From assembly GCA_018069465.1 (NCBI GenBank), contig JAGPUW010000029.1, positions 1 to 64,000 on the forward strand: a DNA stretch of 64,000 nucleotides, read 5' to 3'. The position numbers and the translations under genes were made by a program. The stretch is from Gammaproteobacteria bacterium. GTDB lineage: Bacteria; Pseudomonadota; Gammaproteobacteria; Pseudomonadales; Porticoccaceae. This document shows, piece after piece, positions 8,989 through 18,373 of this stretch (within the stretch, counting starts at the first letter, position 1; each line of letters starts with the position of its first letter). Under the pieces are notes generated by a model. That model searched no databases. It had not been told where the DNA came from and saw only the letters and a list, made by a program, of their open reading frames with translations.

Positions 8989-10314
8989 TTACGTGGCGCT
9001 GACGGGGCTCGCCCAGAGGTCGTATTCATCGGCGTGTTCGACCCGCACGGTGAGTCTGTCGCCGGGCTTCAGGTCGCACTCGCCATTGAGGTAGACATTG
9101 CCGTCAATATCGGGGGCGTCGGCCCATGAGCGGGCGACGGCACCCTCTTCATCCACTTCGTCGACCAAGACCTCGATAGTGCTACCGACCTTCTTCGCCA
9201 GCCGCGCCGTGCTGATGACCTGCTGGGTTTCCATCAGGCGCTCCCAGCGCTCTTGCTTGATTTCTTCTGGCACGGGATTGGGTAAATTGTTAGCCGGGGC
9301 GCCGTCAACGGCCTCATATTTGAAACAGCCGACGCGATCGAGCTGAGCCTCCTGCAGCCAGTCGAGCAGGTGCTTAAAGTCGTCCTCCGTCTCACCGGGA
9401 AAGCCTGCGATAAAGGTGCTGCGCAAGGTTAAATCGGGGCAAATCTCACGCCAGCGCTGAATGCGCTCCAGGGTTTTTTCCTGATGGCCGGGGCGCTTCA
9501 TCGCCTTGAGCACGGAGGGGCTGGAATGCTGAAAGGGAATATCGAGATAGGGCAGTATTTTACCCTCGGCCATTAGCGGAATCACATTATCGACGTGGGG
9601 ATAGGGGTAAACGTAGTGCAGTCGCACCCAGGCATCCATATCGCCCAGGGCTTCACACAATTCGAGCATGCGCGATTTCACGGGCTTGCCCTGCCAGAAG
9701 CCGGTGCGATATTTTATATCGACACCGTAGGCACTGGTGTCCTGAGAGATCACTAGCAGCTCGCGAACGCCGGATTTAACCAGGCGCTGCGCTTCGTCCA
9801 GAACCTCGCCAACGGGGCGACTCACCAGCTTGCCGCGCAGGTCGGGAATAATGCAAAAGCTACAACTGTGGTTGCAGCCCTCGGAAATTTTCAGATAGGA
9901 GTAATGTCGCGGGGTCAGCTTGACGCCCTGGGGCGGTAGCAAATCAGTGTAGGGATTGTGGTCGGTGGGCGGCGCAACGCTGTCGTGCACGGCACTAACC
10001 ACCTCTTCGTATTGGTGCGCGCCCGTCACCGCCAGCACGCCGGGGTGGGTATCGCGGATCAAGCCCTCTTCGCCACCCATACAACCCGTGACGATGACGC
10101 GACCATTTTCGGCCATCGCCTCGCCAATGGCGTCGAGGGATTCCTGCTTGGCGCTGTCGAGAAAACCGCAGGTGTTAACCACCACCACTTCGGCATCGGC
10201 GTAACTGGGCGTGACATCGTAACCGTCGAGTTTTAACTGAGTGAGGATGCGCTCAGAATCAACCAGCGCCTTGGGACAGCCGAGACTGATAAAACCAACT
10301 TTAGGATTTGCCAT
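8989..10314 (-). CDS. rimO: Ribosomal protein S12 methylthiotransferase RimO
   Basis: A radical-SAM methylthiotransferase that adds a methylthio group to the conserved aspartate of ribosomal protein uS12. The order of domains is typical: N-terminal UPF0004 domain with [17 protein letters not shown] and further cysteines (VVNTCGF, VTGCMGG) for the auxiliary cluster, radical-SAM CxxxCxxC motif in [13 protein letters not shown] near residue 145, and a C-terminal TRAM domain. The region [10 protein letters not shown] is characteristic of RimO rather than MiaB. I prefer the ATG at 10314, four codons inside the longest frame (which opens with GTG), because the family starts just before the KVGFISLGC motif. 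It reads toward the carboxylase operon but is separated from it by 340 bases. Confidence 0.95.
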   Translation of the reverse strand: MANPKVGFISLGCPKALVDSERILTQLKLDGYDVTPSYADAEVVVVNTCGFLDSAKQESLDAIGEAMAENGRVIVTGCMGGEEGLIRDTHPGVLAVTGAHQYEEVVSAVHDSVAPPTDHNPYTDLLPPQGVKLTPRHYSYLKISEGCNHSCSFCIIPDLRGKLVSRPVGEVLDEAQRLVKSGVRELLVISQDTSAYGVDIKYRTGFWQGKPVKSRMLELCEALGDMDAWVRLHYVYPYPHVDNVIPLMAEGKILPYLDIPFQHSSPSVLKAMKRPGHQEKTLERIQRWREICPDLTLRSTFIAGFPGETEDDFKHLLDWLQEAQLDRVGCFKYEAVDGAPANNLPNPVPEEIKQERWERLMETQQVISTARLAKKVGSTIEVLVDEVDEEGAVARSWADAPDIDGNVYLNGECDLKPGDRLTVRVEHADEYDLWASPVSAT

Positions 10315-10478
10315 AAAACTGCCCACGCCAAAAATAAGAGAAGAAAAAACCGGGCGGCAATTCTACCAGAAGGCCACCGCGATTAATCCCGGCATAAGCA
10401 ATTTAGGCATCGCTGATCAACTCATCAAACAAACCGGAATTCCTTAGACTACACAGTGTCGAGCGTTGCAGAAAGCCG

Positions 10479-11081
10479 CTAGTCGGAGCGCGAATCGCGC
10501 AACAGCTGAGACTGTTTTTTCAGCACGTGGGACATAATGTAATCCTGATCATCTGCATCAAGATAGACAAAATCCACCGCCACCAGCTTGTTAAACTCCG
10601 CAGATGAGGGCAGGGCATCACGGCAGCTGACCACGCGACCGAAGGCTTTAACAAAATAGTATTCCGGAAACAGGGTCAGCGATAGCTCAAGGCAGTCGTG
10701 AACCCGCACACTCGCCGGGGCGTGGAAGGACACACCGCTAGCACTGAGGCTGATTTTGTGAGTCGGTCGCGGGACGATATCCTGGCTACCATCACCCGCC
10801 TCAGTACTATCGGACATCTGACCAACAATATGGATTTTGCGATTGAGTAATTTCAGTACCGTGGCAACTTCGGGCAACTGATCGTCGATATCGAGCAGCA
10901 ATGCATTGATCCGGCCATCGAGCTCAGCCAGTGAACTCAATAGTTTTTGTCGACGCCCCAAATCTACCTTCGAAGCCCCAATCGCCTCTTCCAGATCGGC
11001 CTCACTGATGGTTTTGTAGCTCAGCGAAACACTGTCATCAATGCGGTAAAACCGTCTTTTCTCTTCCATATTCCTACCCAT
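10479..11081 (-). CDS. PilZ-domain protein, probable c-di-GMP effector of the PomAB stator
   Basis: A 200-residue protein. It has a KRRFYRIDD motif within the first 15 residues and SLSASGVSF near residue 112, matching the RxxxR and (D/N)xSxxG elements that bind c-di-GMP in PilZ domains, although the first residue of the second motif is S rather than D/N. Between them lies a helical insert of about 80 residues. The gene starts 12 bases after pomB stops, so pomA-pomB-pilZ is probably one unit and the protein may act as a flagellar brake of the YcgR/FlgZ kind; that role is inferred from position. Two in-frame ATGs (11081 and 11069) are possible starts. Confidence 0.8.
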   Translation of the reverse strand: MGRNMEEKRRFYRIDDSVSLSYKTISEADLEEAIGASKVDLGRRQKLLSSLAELDGRINALLLDIDDQLPEVATVLKLLNRKIHIVGQMSDSTEAGDGSQDIVPRPTHKISLSASGVSFHAPASVRVHDCLELSLTLFPEYYFVKAFGRVVSCRDALPSSAEFNKLVAVDFVYLDADDQDYIMSHVLKKQSQLLRDSRSD

Positions 11082-11093
11082 AAACTTTTTATT

Positions 11094-12254
11094 TCATTCT
11101 TTATCTGCAGGTGACTCTTCTGTCGCCGCATCCAGCGCGCGCAACAAGGTCTCCAACTCGGCTGGGGTATCCAGCTCGCCGTCAAAATCCGGCAGCAGAG
11201 CATCCACTCCGGGCAGCTCTTGTTCAAGCCCAGCGGGCTCTGTATTCGACCCACTATCGGGGTTTGCCAGAGGCGCATCGGCGTCGATCAAAATCGGCCC
11301 CAACTCAGCAGGAGCAAAGTCTGGCTGTGAACTTTCCAATGCCGGCGCAACTGTCGGTGCATCAGCGCCGGGCGCTATCGGCGCTCCATCAGGCTCGGCC
11401 AAGGTCTCATCCCCAACTTCCTCCGCCCCCGGTTCAGACTCGCCTGTACCCAGTAGCTCGCCATTAACTTTGCGTAAAATTATTGTCAGCTCGACCCGTC
11501 GGTTGCGCGCTCGGTTTTCGGGTGTGTCATTGGGCACCAGCGGGTGGGCATCGCCGTGACCCTCAACCAGAAAACGATTGGGATCCAACAAGCCAGGGCG
11601 CAATAAGGCGTGCACCACCGAGACGGCTCGCCCGGAGGATAACTCCCAATTGGAGCGAAAACGCTTGGTATTAATGGGCCGGTTATCGGTGTGCCCGGCC
11701 ACCGTTATCGTGCCCTCGACCTCGGCCAGGGCAGCGTGAATTTTGTCCAGTATATCGGTAAAACCCGAGCGCAATTTAGCCCGACCCGACGGGAAAGAGG
11801 CTTTTTCACTAATACGAATAATAATGCTATCAGAGCTGCTCTCCAACTCGACCAGGCCCGCCTTAATTTCTTCGCTCAACAGCGCGGCCAGTTTTAGTGC
11901 CTCGGCCTCGGTTTCCTTTTCCTGCATTTCCTCCAACAGCTTTTCCATCGCCTGGGGATCCAATGCCTTGGGATCCAGGGAATCCAGCTCGCCGACCTTT
12001 TCGAACACAGGCATGTCGGTCACCTGGCCCTCGGTAAAGTCCATGTCCGTTTCAGAGCGGTCAGAGGGCACAATGCGCTGCACGCCAAAGGCCTCCCTCA
12101 TCGAGCCCGCCACCTGTTTGAACTTGAGAATATCCATCTCGGCAAAACTCAGCAGCAGCACAAAGAAGCACATTAACAGGGTCATCAGGTCGGCAAAGGT
12201 CATCACCCAAGCCGGTACCCCAGCCTTGGCTTTTGCCTCCGGTGCGTCGCTCAT
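11094..12254 (-). CDS. pomB: Flagellar stator protein PomB/MotB with long acidic C-terminal tail
   Basis: A 386-residue stator subunit. After a short cytoplasmic stretch it has one membrane segment beginning WVMTFADLMTLLMCFFVLLLS, in which the aspartate (residue 22) is the ion-binding residue, then a plug-like region and an OmpA-like peptidoglycan-binding domain (TVAGHTDNRPI near residue 183, NRRVELTI near residue 251). The last 120 residues are an unusual extension rich in Glu, Asp, Pro and Ala. The partner gene pomA lies 33 bases upstream. The partner's strong likeness to PomA suggests that Na+ drives the motor, in keeping with a marine life. Confidence 0.9.
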   Translation of the reverse strand: MSDAPEAKAKAGVPAWVMTFADLMTLLMCFFVLLLSFAEMDILKFKQVAGSMREAFGVQRIVPSDRSETDMDFTEGQVTDMPVFEKVGELDSLDPKALDPQAMEKLLEEMQEKETEAEALKLAALLSEEIKAGLVELESSSDSIIIRISEKASFPSGRAKLRSGFTDILDKIHAALAEVEGTITVAGHTDNRPINTKRFRSNWELSSGRAVSVVHALLRPGLLDPNRFLVEGHGDAHPLVPNDTPENRARNRRVELTIILRKVNGELLGTGESEPGAEEVGDETLAEPDGAPIAPGADAPTVAPALESSQPDFAPAELGPILIDADAPLANPDSGSNTEPAGLEQELPGVDALLPDFDGELDTPAELETLLRALDAATEESPADKE

Positions 12255-12287
12255 GACAAGCTCAGCTTAGACATTAAGCCCACGGGC

Positions 12288-13064
12288 CTACTTGCCCTCT
12301 TCCGCTTCTTTAGCTTCAATATCGCGCTTCGAACCCGGCAAATAGGTGCGCAGCATGTCATCGATAACCCGGGGGTTACGTCCTTCCTGCATACCGGAGA
12401 TACCATCAATGATTATCGATTGCAGCATAAACTCTTCATTGCGCCGCAAGCCGAGCTTGCCGGCCATGGGTGAGGCGATAACATTGGCAATTAAAGCGCC
12501 GTAAAGGGTCGTCAACAGGGCGACCGCCATGGCCGGGCCAATACTTTTTGGGTCGTCCATATTGCCGAGCATCAATACCAGACCAACCAGCGTGCCGATC
12601 ATGCCCATAGCCGGTGCCACTTCGGCAATTTTTGAGAATATCGCCGCACCATCATCGTGGCGCACTGCCGCTCTATTTCTTTCGGCCACCAATGTTTGGG
12701 TAACCACCTCAGCCTCCATACCATCGACCAGCATGTTCACGCCCTTCGCCAGAAACTCACTGCTAGGCTCTTTTTCTTCCAGTATCAGCAAACCACCGGT
12801 GCGGGTTTCCTTGGCCATATCGACGATTTCCAGGATCACGTCTCCCGGCGTCTGGGCTTTGTACATCAGCGCCTTCAACCCCGCTTTTATAGCATCGACA
12901 AATTGGCTGAAATTGTACTGCATCATCACCGCACCAAGCGTACCGCCGCCAACCACGGCCATAGAAGGCATGTCCACAAAGGGCATCACACCACCGCCCA
13001 TAATCATCGCGGCAATAATAATGCCGACGGCAACAACAAAACCTATAAGTGTAGCCAGATCCAA
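12288..13064 (-). CDS. pomA: Flagellar stator protein PomA (MotA/TolQ/ExbB family)
   Basis: A 258-residue inner-membrane protein that starts MDLATLIGF like Vibrio PomA. Four membrane segments are visible: residues 1-25, about 30-50, about 148-170 (IAEVAPAMGMIGTLVGLVLML) and about 180-205. The large loop between the second and third carries charged residues that touch the rotor protein FliG. With PomB it makes the ion channel that drives the flagellum. It is the first gene of the pomA-pomB-pilZ unit. No other flagellar genes are present in the window, which is usual for this pair in gammaproteobacteria. Confidence 0.93.
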   Translation of the reverse strand: MDLATLIGFVVAVGIIIAAMIMGGGVMPFVDMPSMAVVGGGTLGAVMMQYNFSQFVDAIKAGLKALMYKAQTPGDVILEIVDMAKETRTGGLLILEEKEPSSEFLAKGVNMLVDGMEAEVVTQTLVAERNRAAVRHDDGAAIFSKIAEVAPAMGMIGTLVGLVLMLGNMDDPKSIGPAMAVALLTTLYGALIANVIASPMAGKLGLRRNEEFMLQSIIIDGISGMQEGRNPRVIDDMLRTYLPGSKRDIEAKEAEEGK

Positions 13065-13291
13065 TTTGCTTCCCCTTTAGAAATTAGCTATGAGTCGCGG
13101 TCAGTCCCTCAACTGGCTTGCACCTGCCAGCTAACAAGCGACCGCGACAATATATACCAACTAGAGCTCATACTCTCTCTAAACAGAGTTTTCAAGCGAG
13201 GATTAGTTCACAGCACAGGCAGCCACTCAGCTCCCCGCGCAAGAAGATACGTAGAATCAGCGCCTTCGTAAACGTCACAAGATACTTACCT
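13065..13291. promoter_or_regulatory. Divergent promoter region between pomA and the PilB/MshE-like ATPase
   Basis: About 230 bases with no supported gene, serving both divergent units. The plus-strand frame does continue open through this stretch, but the family start of the ATPase lies at 13292. No sigma28-type or sigma54-type sequence stood out upstream of pomA. Confidence 0.45.
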
Positions 13292-15031
13292 ATGTCAGCT
13301 GTCCAGCTTTGTAATATTGAAGATTTTGACAAATTAACCTTTGGCAAGGCACCACAATCGGAGGTAAACCTCGGTGACCGACTGGTCGAAGCCGATGTTA
13401 TCTCACGCCGCCAACTACTTAAAGCCGTCGACTATCAACAAGAAAACAAGCTGTCTCTGATAGAAACCCTGAACAATTTGGGCCTAGTTGAGAAAGATAA
13501 TCAGCCGGCCTTTATCGCCTCACGGCTGGGTATACCCACGGTCAGCATTGGCGATATCGACATCAACCCACAGGTGCTCGCCGCTATCCCCTACAAAATG
13601 GCCATCCGCTACCGGGTGTTTCCCCTGGCTTTTTTCAACGATCAGCTGGTTGTCGCCATCGCCAACCCTTCAAATTTAGAGGCCATGCACGCCCTGACTT
13701 TTGCCGCTGGGAACGTTGAAATTGTTGTCGCCTCAGACAGTGATATTAGCAAGTTGATCGAAAAATACTTCCTAGTGGCTGAAGAACAAGCCGTGCTGGA
13801 CGAGATCGACGAACACCCCGATGACGATTTGCAACTCCTGGCAGATAACGATTCCCAGCAACTCATCGAAGAAAAAGCCAAGCAAAGGCCGGTGGTCAAA
13901 CTGGTCGACACCCTGCTGCGACAAGCGGTACGCCTCGGCGTGTCGGATATCAACATCAGACCCACCGAGTTCGGCGCCGATGTGTATTACCGCATCGACG
14001 GCAAAATGCATCTACAGCAGCACCTCGGACGGCACATACTGGCGCCGATCATTTGCCGTCTTAAGATCCTTTCCGGTATGAATATTGCCGAGCGCCGCCT
14101 GCCCCAAGATGGCCACGCCAGTATTGTGCATTTGGGCGCCGCCATTGATTTTCGCGTCTCAGTAATACCGATGGTCACCGGAGAGTCTGTGGTGGTGCGG
14201 GTGCTGGATAAATCCAAAGGCCTGATCGATCTCGATGGACTGGGTCTACCGAGCAGCGAGATTAGCCGCCTGCGACGCATATTAACCCACAATTTTGGCA
14301 TCTTTCTGGTCACCGGGCCGACCGGATCGGGAAAAACCACCACTCTCTATGCGGTGGTCAATGAGCGCAAGAAAAACGAACCTCACATTATTACTGTGGA
14401 AGATCCGGTCGAGTACCGCATTGACGGTATTGAGCAAATTCAGATTAAGCCCAACATCGGCTATACCTTCGCCGAGGCATTGCGCCATATTCTTCGACAC
14501 GACCCGGATGAAATTTTAATTGGTGAAATGCGCGATTTTGAAACAGCCGAAATCGCCATTAAGGCCTCTCTAACGGGCCACTTTGTGATGAGCACCCTGC
14601 ACACCAACGATGCCGCCAGCTCAGTGACCCGGCTCCTCGATATGGGCATCGAACCCTATTTGATCAACTCCACACTGGTTGGCATTTTGGCCCAGCGGCT
14701 GATAAGGAAAATTTGTCCGGACTGCAAGGTCGAAGACAAGGGCAGTCAGGAGATCAGGAAATATTTTCAGCTCGATGACAGCAGCACCTTCTATCGCGGT
14801 GCCGGCTGCAGCGAATGCAATCAAAGCGGCTACCGCGGACGCATCATGGTCGGCGAGCTTGTCGAAGTTACCAGTGAGCTAAAAACACTCATCAGTCAGC
14901 GCGCCAGTGCCGAACAATTGCGCCAGCAAAGCGTTGCCGATGGCATGATGCCACTCACGCAAAATGCCCTCTCGATGGCGGCGCAGGGAGTCTGCTCACT
15001 GGAAGATGTATTTGCGGTGAAGCTGGAATAG
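13292..15031 (+). CDS. Type II/IV secretion-pilus assembly ATPase (PilB/GspE/MshE family)
   Basis: A 579-residue hexameric AAA-type motor ATPase. The N-terminal 130 residues form a T2SSE_N/MshEN-type domain (LGDRLVEADVISRRQLLKAV, then a second LG-L repeat), a fold that binds c-di-GMP in MshE. The motor domain has Walker A GPTGSGKTT near residue 343, an Asp box and Walker B (ILIGEMRD), a His box (STLHTNDAAS), and a zinc tetracysteine with CPDC near 475 and CSEC near 507. The ATG at 13292 is chosen over the longer open frame from 13118 because the earlier 58 residues are basic and low-complexity and lack family likeness. No pilC, pilA or gsp gene is nearby, so the machine it powers is elsewhere. 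The leading Arg of the c-di-GMP motif seems to be replaced by Asn. Confidence 0.85.
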   Translation: MSAVQLCNIEDFDKLTFGKAPQSEVNLGDRLVEADVISRRQLLKAVDYQQENKLSLIETLNNLGLVEKDNQPAFIASRLGIPTVSIGDIDINPQVLAAIPYKMAIRYRVFPLAFFNDQLVVAIANPSNLEAMHALTFAAGNVEIVVASDSDISKLIEKYFLVAEEQAVLDEIDEHPDDDLQLLADNDSQQLIEEKAKQRPVVKLVDTLLRQAVRLGVSDINIRPTEFGADVYYRIDGKMHLQQHLGRHILAPIICRLKILSGMNIAERRLPQDGHASIVHLGAAIDFRVSVIPMVTGESVVVRVLDKSKGLIDLDGLGLPSSEISRLRRILTHNFGIFLVTGPTGSGKTTTLYAVVNERKKNEPHIITVEDPVEYRIDGIEQIQIKPNIGYTFAEALRHILRHDPDEILIGEMRDFETAEIAIKASLTGHFVMSTLHTNDAASSVTRLLDMGIEPYLINSTLVGILAQRLIRKICPDCKVEDKGSQEIRKYFQLDDSSTFYRGAGCSECNQSGYRGRIMVGELVEVTSELKTLISQRASAEQLRQQSVADGMMPLTQNALSMAAQGVCSLEDVFAVKLE

Positions 15032-15086
15032 AGAAATATAAAGGAACAGAAACTATTCTTCCTCGAGCGCCTTATCTACAGTCTTT

Positions 15087-15410
15087 TTATCCACACTCTT
15101 TATCTAAAAGAATGGGCTGCACCAGCACCCAGGGCCTGACCACCACCGACCACATCAGCGCATTGGCCTCGTACCACTCCAAAGCCAGAGCATCGCTAAT
15201 TTGACCGAGTTCACCCTTGGACTGCCAGGCGCTAATCTGTGTTTCATTATTGCTCGACATCTCGGCGGCGACCTCGACTAAATCGAGAGCCGGCGCCACA
15301 TAAATCGCACTGCCATTGGCGAAAAAATGCTGTAGTTCTCGCCAGGGCATTTTTGCCGTCTCGCCCTCTAGCTTGGCGCGCAATAACTCATCGGGGTCAG
15401 TTGTGGTCAT
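15087..15410 (-). CDS. DUF2288 family protein
   Basis: A 107-residue small acidic protein of the DUF2288 family, whose role is unknown. Recognisable features are the N-terminal LLRAKLEGETAKMPWRELQHFFANG and C-terminal VVRPWVLVQP segments. Its ATG overlaps the stop codon of the upstream GIY-YIG gene by four bases (15407-15410), so the two are translated together. It is convergent with the PilB/MshE-like gene, with 55 bases between the stops. Confidence 0.8.
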   Translation of the reverse strand: MTTTDPDELLRAKLEGETAKMPWRELQHFFANGSAIYVAPALDLVEVAAEMSSNNETQISAWQSKGELGQISDALALEWYEANALMWSVVVRPWVLVQPILLDKECG

Positions 15411-15697
15411 GTCTCTGTTCTCGAATGATCGGCAGGCATTTGGGTGCAGGCCTCAGCCAGGCGCAGTTTTTCACTGCGCGGCAGCTTTTTGATGGCCGCC
15501 TCACGGCGACTGGCGCTGGAGCGATCGTGCCCCGGCTCGTAAAACACCACTTGCTGAGGCTGGCGCCCGGCATGAAAATACTTCGCCCCCGCACCGCGTT
15601 GATGCTGTAAAAAGCGCCGCTCTACGTCTGTGCTAATGCCTGTGTAGAGGGAGCGATCACTGGCCAGTATCATATACACGCTCCACTCACTGGCCAT
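15407..15697 (-). CDS. GIY-YIG domain protein (UPF0213/YhbQ-like)
   Basis: A single-domain protein of about 96 residues of the GIY-YIG nuclease superfamily. The motif pair appears as VYMILASDRSLYTGIS, with YTG in place of YIG, followed by the conserved arginine (VERRFLQH) and the late acid/lysine region (SRREAAIKKLPRSEK). Such stand-alone proteins (YhbQ group) are thought to act on DNA, but the substrate is not settled. I choose the ATG at 15697; a TTG two codons earlier is also possible. It overlaps the next gene by ATGA. Confidence 0.85.
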   Translation of the reverse strand: MASEWSVYMILASDRSLYTGISTDVERRFLQHQRGAGAKYFHAGRQPQQVVFYEPGHDRSSASRREAAIKKLPRSEKLRLAEACTQMPADHSRTET

Positions 15698-15744
15698 TGG
15701 CAATGGGTTCGTCGCGCTTGTGTGCAGGCTTTTGCGACAGCCTG

Positions 15745-16224
15745 CTAGTGGCTGTGACTGCCATCGGCACCGTGGGAATGGCCGTGGGACAACTCTTCTT
15801 TGGTCGCCTCGCGCACGGTTTTAATCGTAATATCAAAGGTCAAATCAAGCCCTGCAAAGGGGTGGTTAGTATCGACATCGACCGAAAACTTACCGACCTT
15901 AACCACCGTCACCTGACGCGGCCCCTCTTTGCCCTGTACCACCACAATAGTGCCGGGCTCGGGGCGCTTCTTGGCGCGCAAATGTTTCAGCGGCACGCGC
16001 TGCACACTGTCGGGATGCGTCGGGCCATAGGGCTGGGTTAAATCGACGGCGAGGTGGTCGCCCACTTCTCTACCCGCCAGCTCCTGCTCCAGGGCGGGCA
16101 ACATGGCGCCGTGACCATGCAGATAAACAGTCGCCTCACCCCCGTCGGAGTTCTCCAGCTCTTTACCTGCGCCATCTTTCAGGCTGTATTCAAACTCGAC
16201 GACAGAATCTTTACTAATTTTCAT
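15745..16224 (-). CDS. slyD: FKBP-type peptidyl-prolyl isomerase, SlyD-like
   Basis: A protein of about 159 residues with the FKBP fold interrupted by the insert-in-flap (IF) chaperone domain, as in SlyD: the start MKISKDSVVEFEYSLKDGAG, the GHGAMLPALEQELAG helix, the IF domain about residues 70-130, and FDITIKTVREAT at the end of the FKBP fold. The tail is short and histidine-rich (HGHSHGADGSHSH), giving weak nickel-binding capacity compared with E. coli SlyD. The ATG at 16224 has GGAAG eight bases before it; the longer frame would open with TTG at 16242. Confidence 0.9.
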   Translation of the reverse strand: MKISKDSVVEFEYSLKDGAGKELENSDGGEATVYLHGHGAMLPALEQELAGREVGDHLAVDLTQPYGPTHPDSVQRVPLKHLRAKKRPEPGTIVVVQGKEGPRQVTVVKVGKFSVDVDTNHPFAGLDLTFDITIKTVREATKEELSHGHSHGADGSHSH

Positions 16225-16289
16225 AGTTACACTTCCACTCAATGTCAGCCTTAAAGGCCACTAATAATTTCCAGCGCGCAGTATCTTGA

Positions 16290-16844
16290 TTACGCACCCA
16301 CTTGGCAAGCCGCAACAAAGTTGAGGTTTTCACCACACTGGCGACAGTTGTACATCACCTCACCGCGAGCCAGTTTATAGTGCCGCCGCGAGGAGAGCCT
16401 ATGGCTCTGGCAGACACAGCGATAATCAAAATAACGCTGGCGGCGCGTCGGAATACCCTCCAGGTCATAAGCAGCGGTGCGACTATCGTCAGCCTTAAAC
16501 ACCTGCATTACCCCGCGCCACTCCTCGCCGTGGGGGCGAATATCCCCCAGGCCGTAGAGACAATCGCTAACGTAGTGAGCGACTTCGTGGGGCACCGTGG
16601 TGGCTAAATTGTCACTAAAATACTTGGCAAAAATGTGCGGGTTAAAGCGAATCACCCGCTCTTTGCCCCTCACCCGATACATGCCACTACAGCGGCCACG
16701 CAAATCGAAAAGCACGGGAATGGCTGTAAATTGTCGACCGTATTGCCGTTCAGCCAATGCCAACGTTGCCTGTGTTTTATCCAGTACCTGGGCTTGCTGC
16801 GCGGCATTTATCGGCGCGATGATCGCCGGAGTAATCGTCGTCAT
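16290..16844 (-). CDS. sprT: SprT-like zinc metalloprotein
   Basis: A 184-residue protein of the SprT/Spartan family. The catalytic zinc motif HEVAH (in TTVPHEVAHYVSD) lies near residue 86, with a downstream helix holding HGEEWRGVM that supplies a third ligand. A C-terminal zinc ribbon is seen in C-x-C at about 143-145 and CRQCGENL near residue 166. Eukaryotic relatives cut proteins crosslinked to DNA; the bacterial role is poorly known. It lies between slyD and dbpA on the same strand, with about 35-65 bases on either side. Confidence 0.88.
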   Translation of the reverse strand: MTTITPAIIAPINAAQQAQVLDKTQATLALAERQYGRQFTAIPVLFDLRGRCSGMYRVRGKERVIRFNPHIFAKYFSDNLATTVPHEVAHYVSDCLYGLGDIRPHGEEWRGVMQVFKADDSRTAAYDLEGIPTRRQRYFDYRCVCQSHRLSSRRHYKLARGEVMYNCRQCGENLNFVAACQVGA

Positions 16845-16879
16845 AGCGGGGCTTCAAGCCAGACCAACAAGACGGCGCA

Positions 16880-18265
16880 TCAAGACAGCTTGCGCACTTT
16901 AAAACTGCGCCCTTTGATTTTGCCCTCTTTCAAACTGCGATAGGCAATGCCCGACGACTTGCGCGCCACCGCCACGTAGGCGCGGAAATCAAAAATATCA
17001 ATCTTGCCGATGTCTGTTCCGGGCAGCCCGGCATCCCCCGTCAGTGCGCCAAGAATATCGCCGGGGCGCAGCCGATCTTTGCGGCCACCGTCGATGCACA
17101 GGGTCACCATTGGTGCCCGCGCGGGGTTATCCATTCCCCCAGAGGGCTCAGGTGTTTTTTCGAGACGCGGGCTAATGCCCGAAAAAGCCTCGATAGCCTC
17201 CAGTCGAAAGAATTCACCGGGGTCGTAGAAATTAATCGCCTTGCCCTCTTCACCCGCACGGCCGGTGCGCCCAATACGATGCACGTGCACCTCCGGGTCG
17301 CGGGCCAGATCGTAATTGAGCACCACTTTGAGGGACTTAACATCCAGCCCCCGAGCGGCCACATCAGTGGCCACCAGTACCGGACAAGAGTTATTGGCAA
17401 ACTGCACCAGCACCAGATCACGGTCGCGCTGATCCATATCGCCGTGCAGGGCGCTGGCCACAAAGCCCCGGGCATTCAAGGCATCGGCCACAGACTGGCA
17501 ATCGCGCTTGGTATTGCAGAAAATCACCGTCGAGTCCGGATAGTGCTTACTGAGCAGAGTCACCAGCAGAGCGGGTTTATCGGCGGCTTTCACTTTGTAA
17601 AAATGCTGGCTGATAATCTCCTCGCTATGTACCGCCTCCACTCGCACCTGCCGGGGCTCATGTTGAAACTGGCGACTGATCGCCAGCACGTCATCGGGGT
17701 AGGTCGCGGAGAACATCAAGGTCTGTCGCCCGGGGGGAATGGTCTCGACAATACCGGCAATGGCGTCGCGAAAACCCATATCCAGCATGCGATCAGCTTC
17801 ATCCAGTACCAGTGTGTGCACATCATCCAGCTTCAGCGAGCCCTTGCGTAAATGCTCGGCAATACGCCCCGGCGTGCCCACAACAATGTGCGCACCGTGC
17901 TCCAGCGAGCCGAGCTGGGGGCCAAAGGGCTTGCCGCCGCAGAGGGTCAAAATTTTAATGTTTTGCGTAAAGCGCGCCAGGCGCCGCAACTCTTTGCTCA
18001 CCTGATCGGCCAACTCCCGCGTCGGGCACAGCGTTAGTACCTGCACCCGGTATTTATTCAGCTGTAACTTCGCCAGTAGACTAATGCCAAAGGCCGCTGT
18101 TTTACCGCTGCCCGTTTTCGCCTGAGCGAGCATATCCCTACCGGCGAGCATGTCGGGCAAGCTGTCAGCCTGCACCTGCGTCATTTGCTCATAACCCAGC
18201 GACGAAAGGTTTTTCAACATACCATCGGGAAGTTGAAGGGAGGAAAAGGCCAGTTGCTTGCTCAT
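16880..18265 (-). CDS. dbpA: ATP-dependent RNA helicase DbpA
   Basis: A 461-residue DEAD-box helicase. Visible motifs are the Q-motif region (GYEQMTQVQADSLP), Walker A AKTGSGKT (residues 49-56), PTREL, TPGR, DEAD in VLDEADRMLDMGF near 155, SAT, and the helicase C motif HRIGRTGRAG near 330. The final 75 residues form the DbpA RNA-binding domain (VTLCIDGGRKDRLRPGD), which recognises hairpin 92 of 23S rRNA and tells DbpA from other DEAD proteins. It works in assembly of the large ribosomal subunit. It is divergent from the PHP gene. Confidence 0.95.
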   Translation of the reverse strand: MSKQLAFSSLQLPDGMLKNLSSLGYEQMTQVQADSLPDMLAGRDMLAQAKTGSGKTAAFGISLLAKLQLNKYRVQVLTLCPTRELADQVSKELRRLARFTQNIKILTLCGGKPFGPQLGSLEHGAHIVVGTPGRIAEHLRKGSLKLDDVHTLVLDEADRMLDMGFRDAIAGIVETIPPGRQTLMFSATYPDDVLAISRQFQHEPRQVRVEAVHSEEIISQHFYKVKAADKPALLVTLLSKHYPDSTVIFCNTKRDCQSVADALNARGFVASALHGDMDQRDRDLVLVQFANNSCPVLVATDVAARGLDVKSLKVVLNYDLARDPEVHVHRIGRTGRAGEEGKAINFYDPGEFFRLEAIEAFSGISPRLEKTPEPSGGMDNPARAPMVTLCIDGGRKDRLRPGDILGALTGDAGLPGTDIGKIDIFDFRAYVAVARKSSGIAYRSLKEGKIKGRSFKVRKLS

Positions 18266-18373
18266 AGCTGCTTGTTACTCTTAAAGGTGCTGGTCAGAAA
18301 AACGCGCATTTTATCAGAGCGCGTCGACTAACCCACGACCATTGCCTTTTTAAAGCCATTTAATTGTTACAAT

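Noticed and set aside
13118-13291. N-terminal extension of the PilB/MshE-like protein
   Set aside because: The 58 extra residues are basic, low in order and unlike the family; the internal ATG fits the family start.
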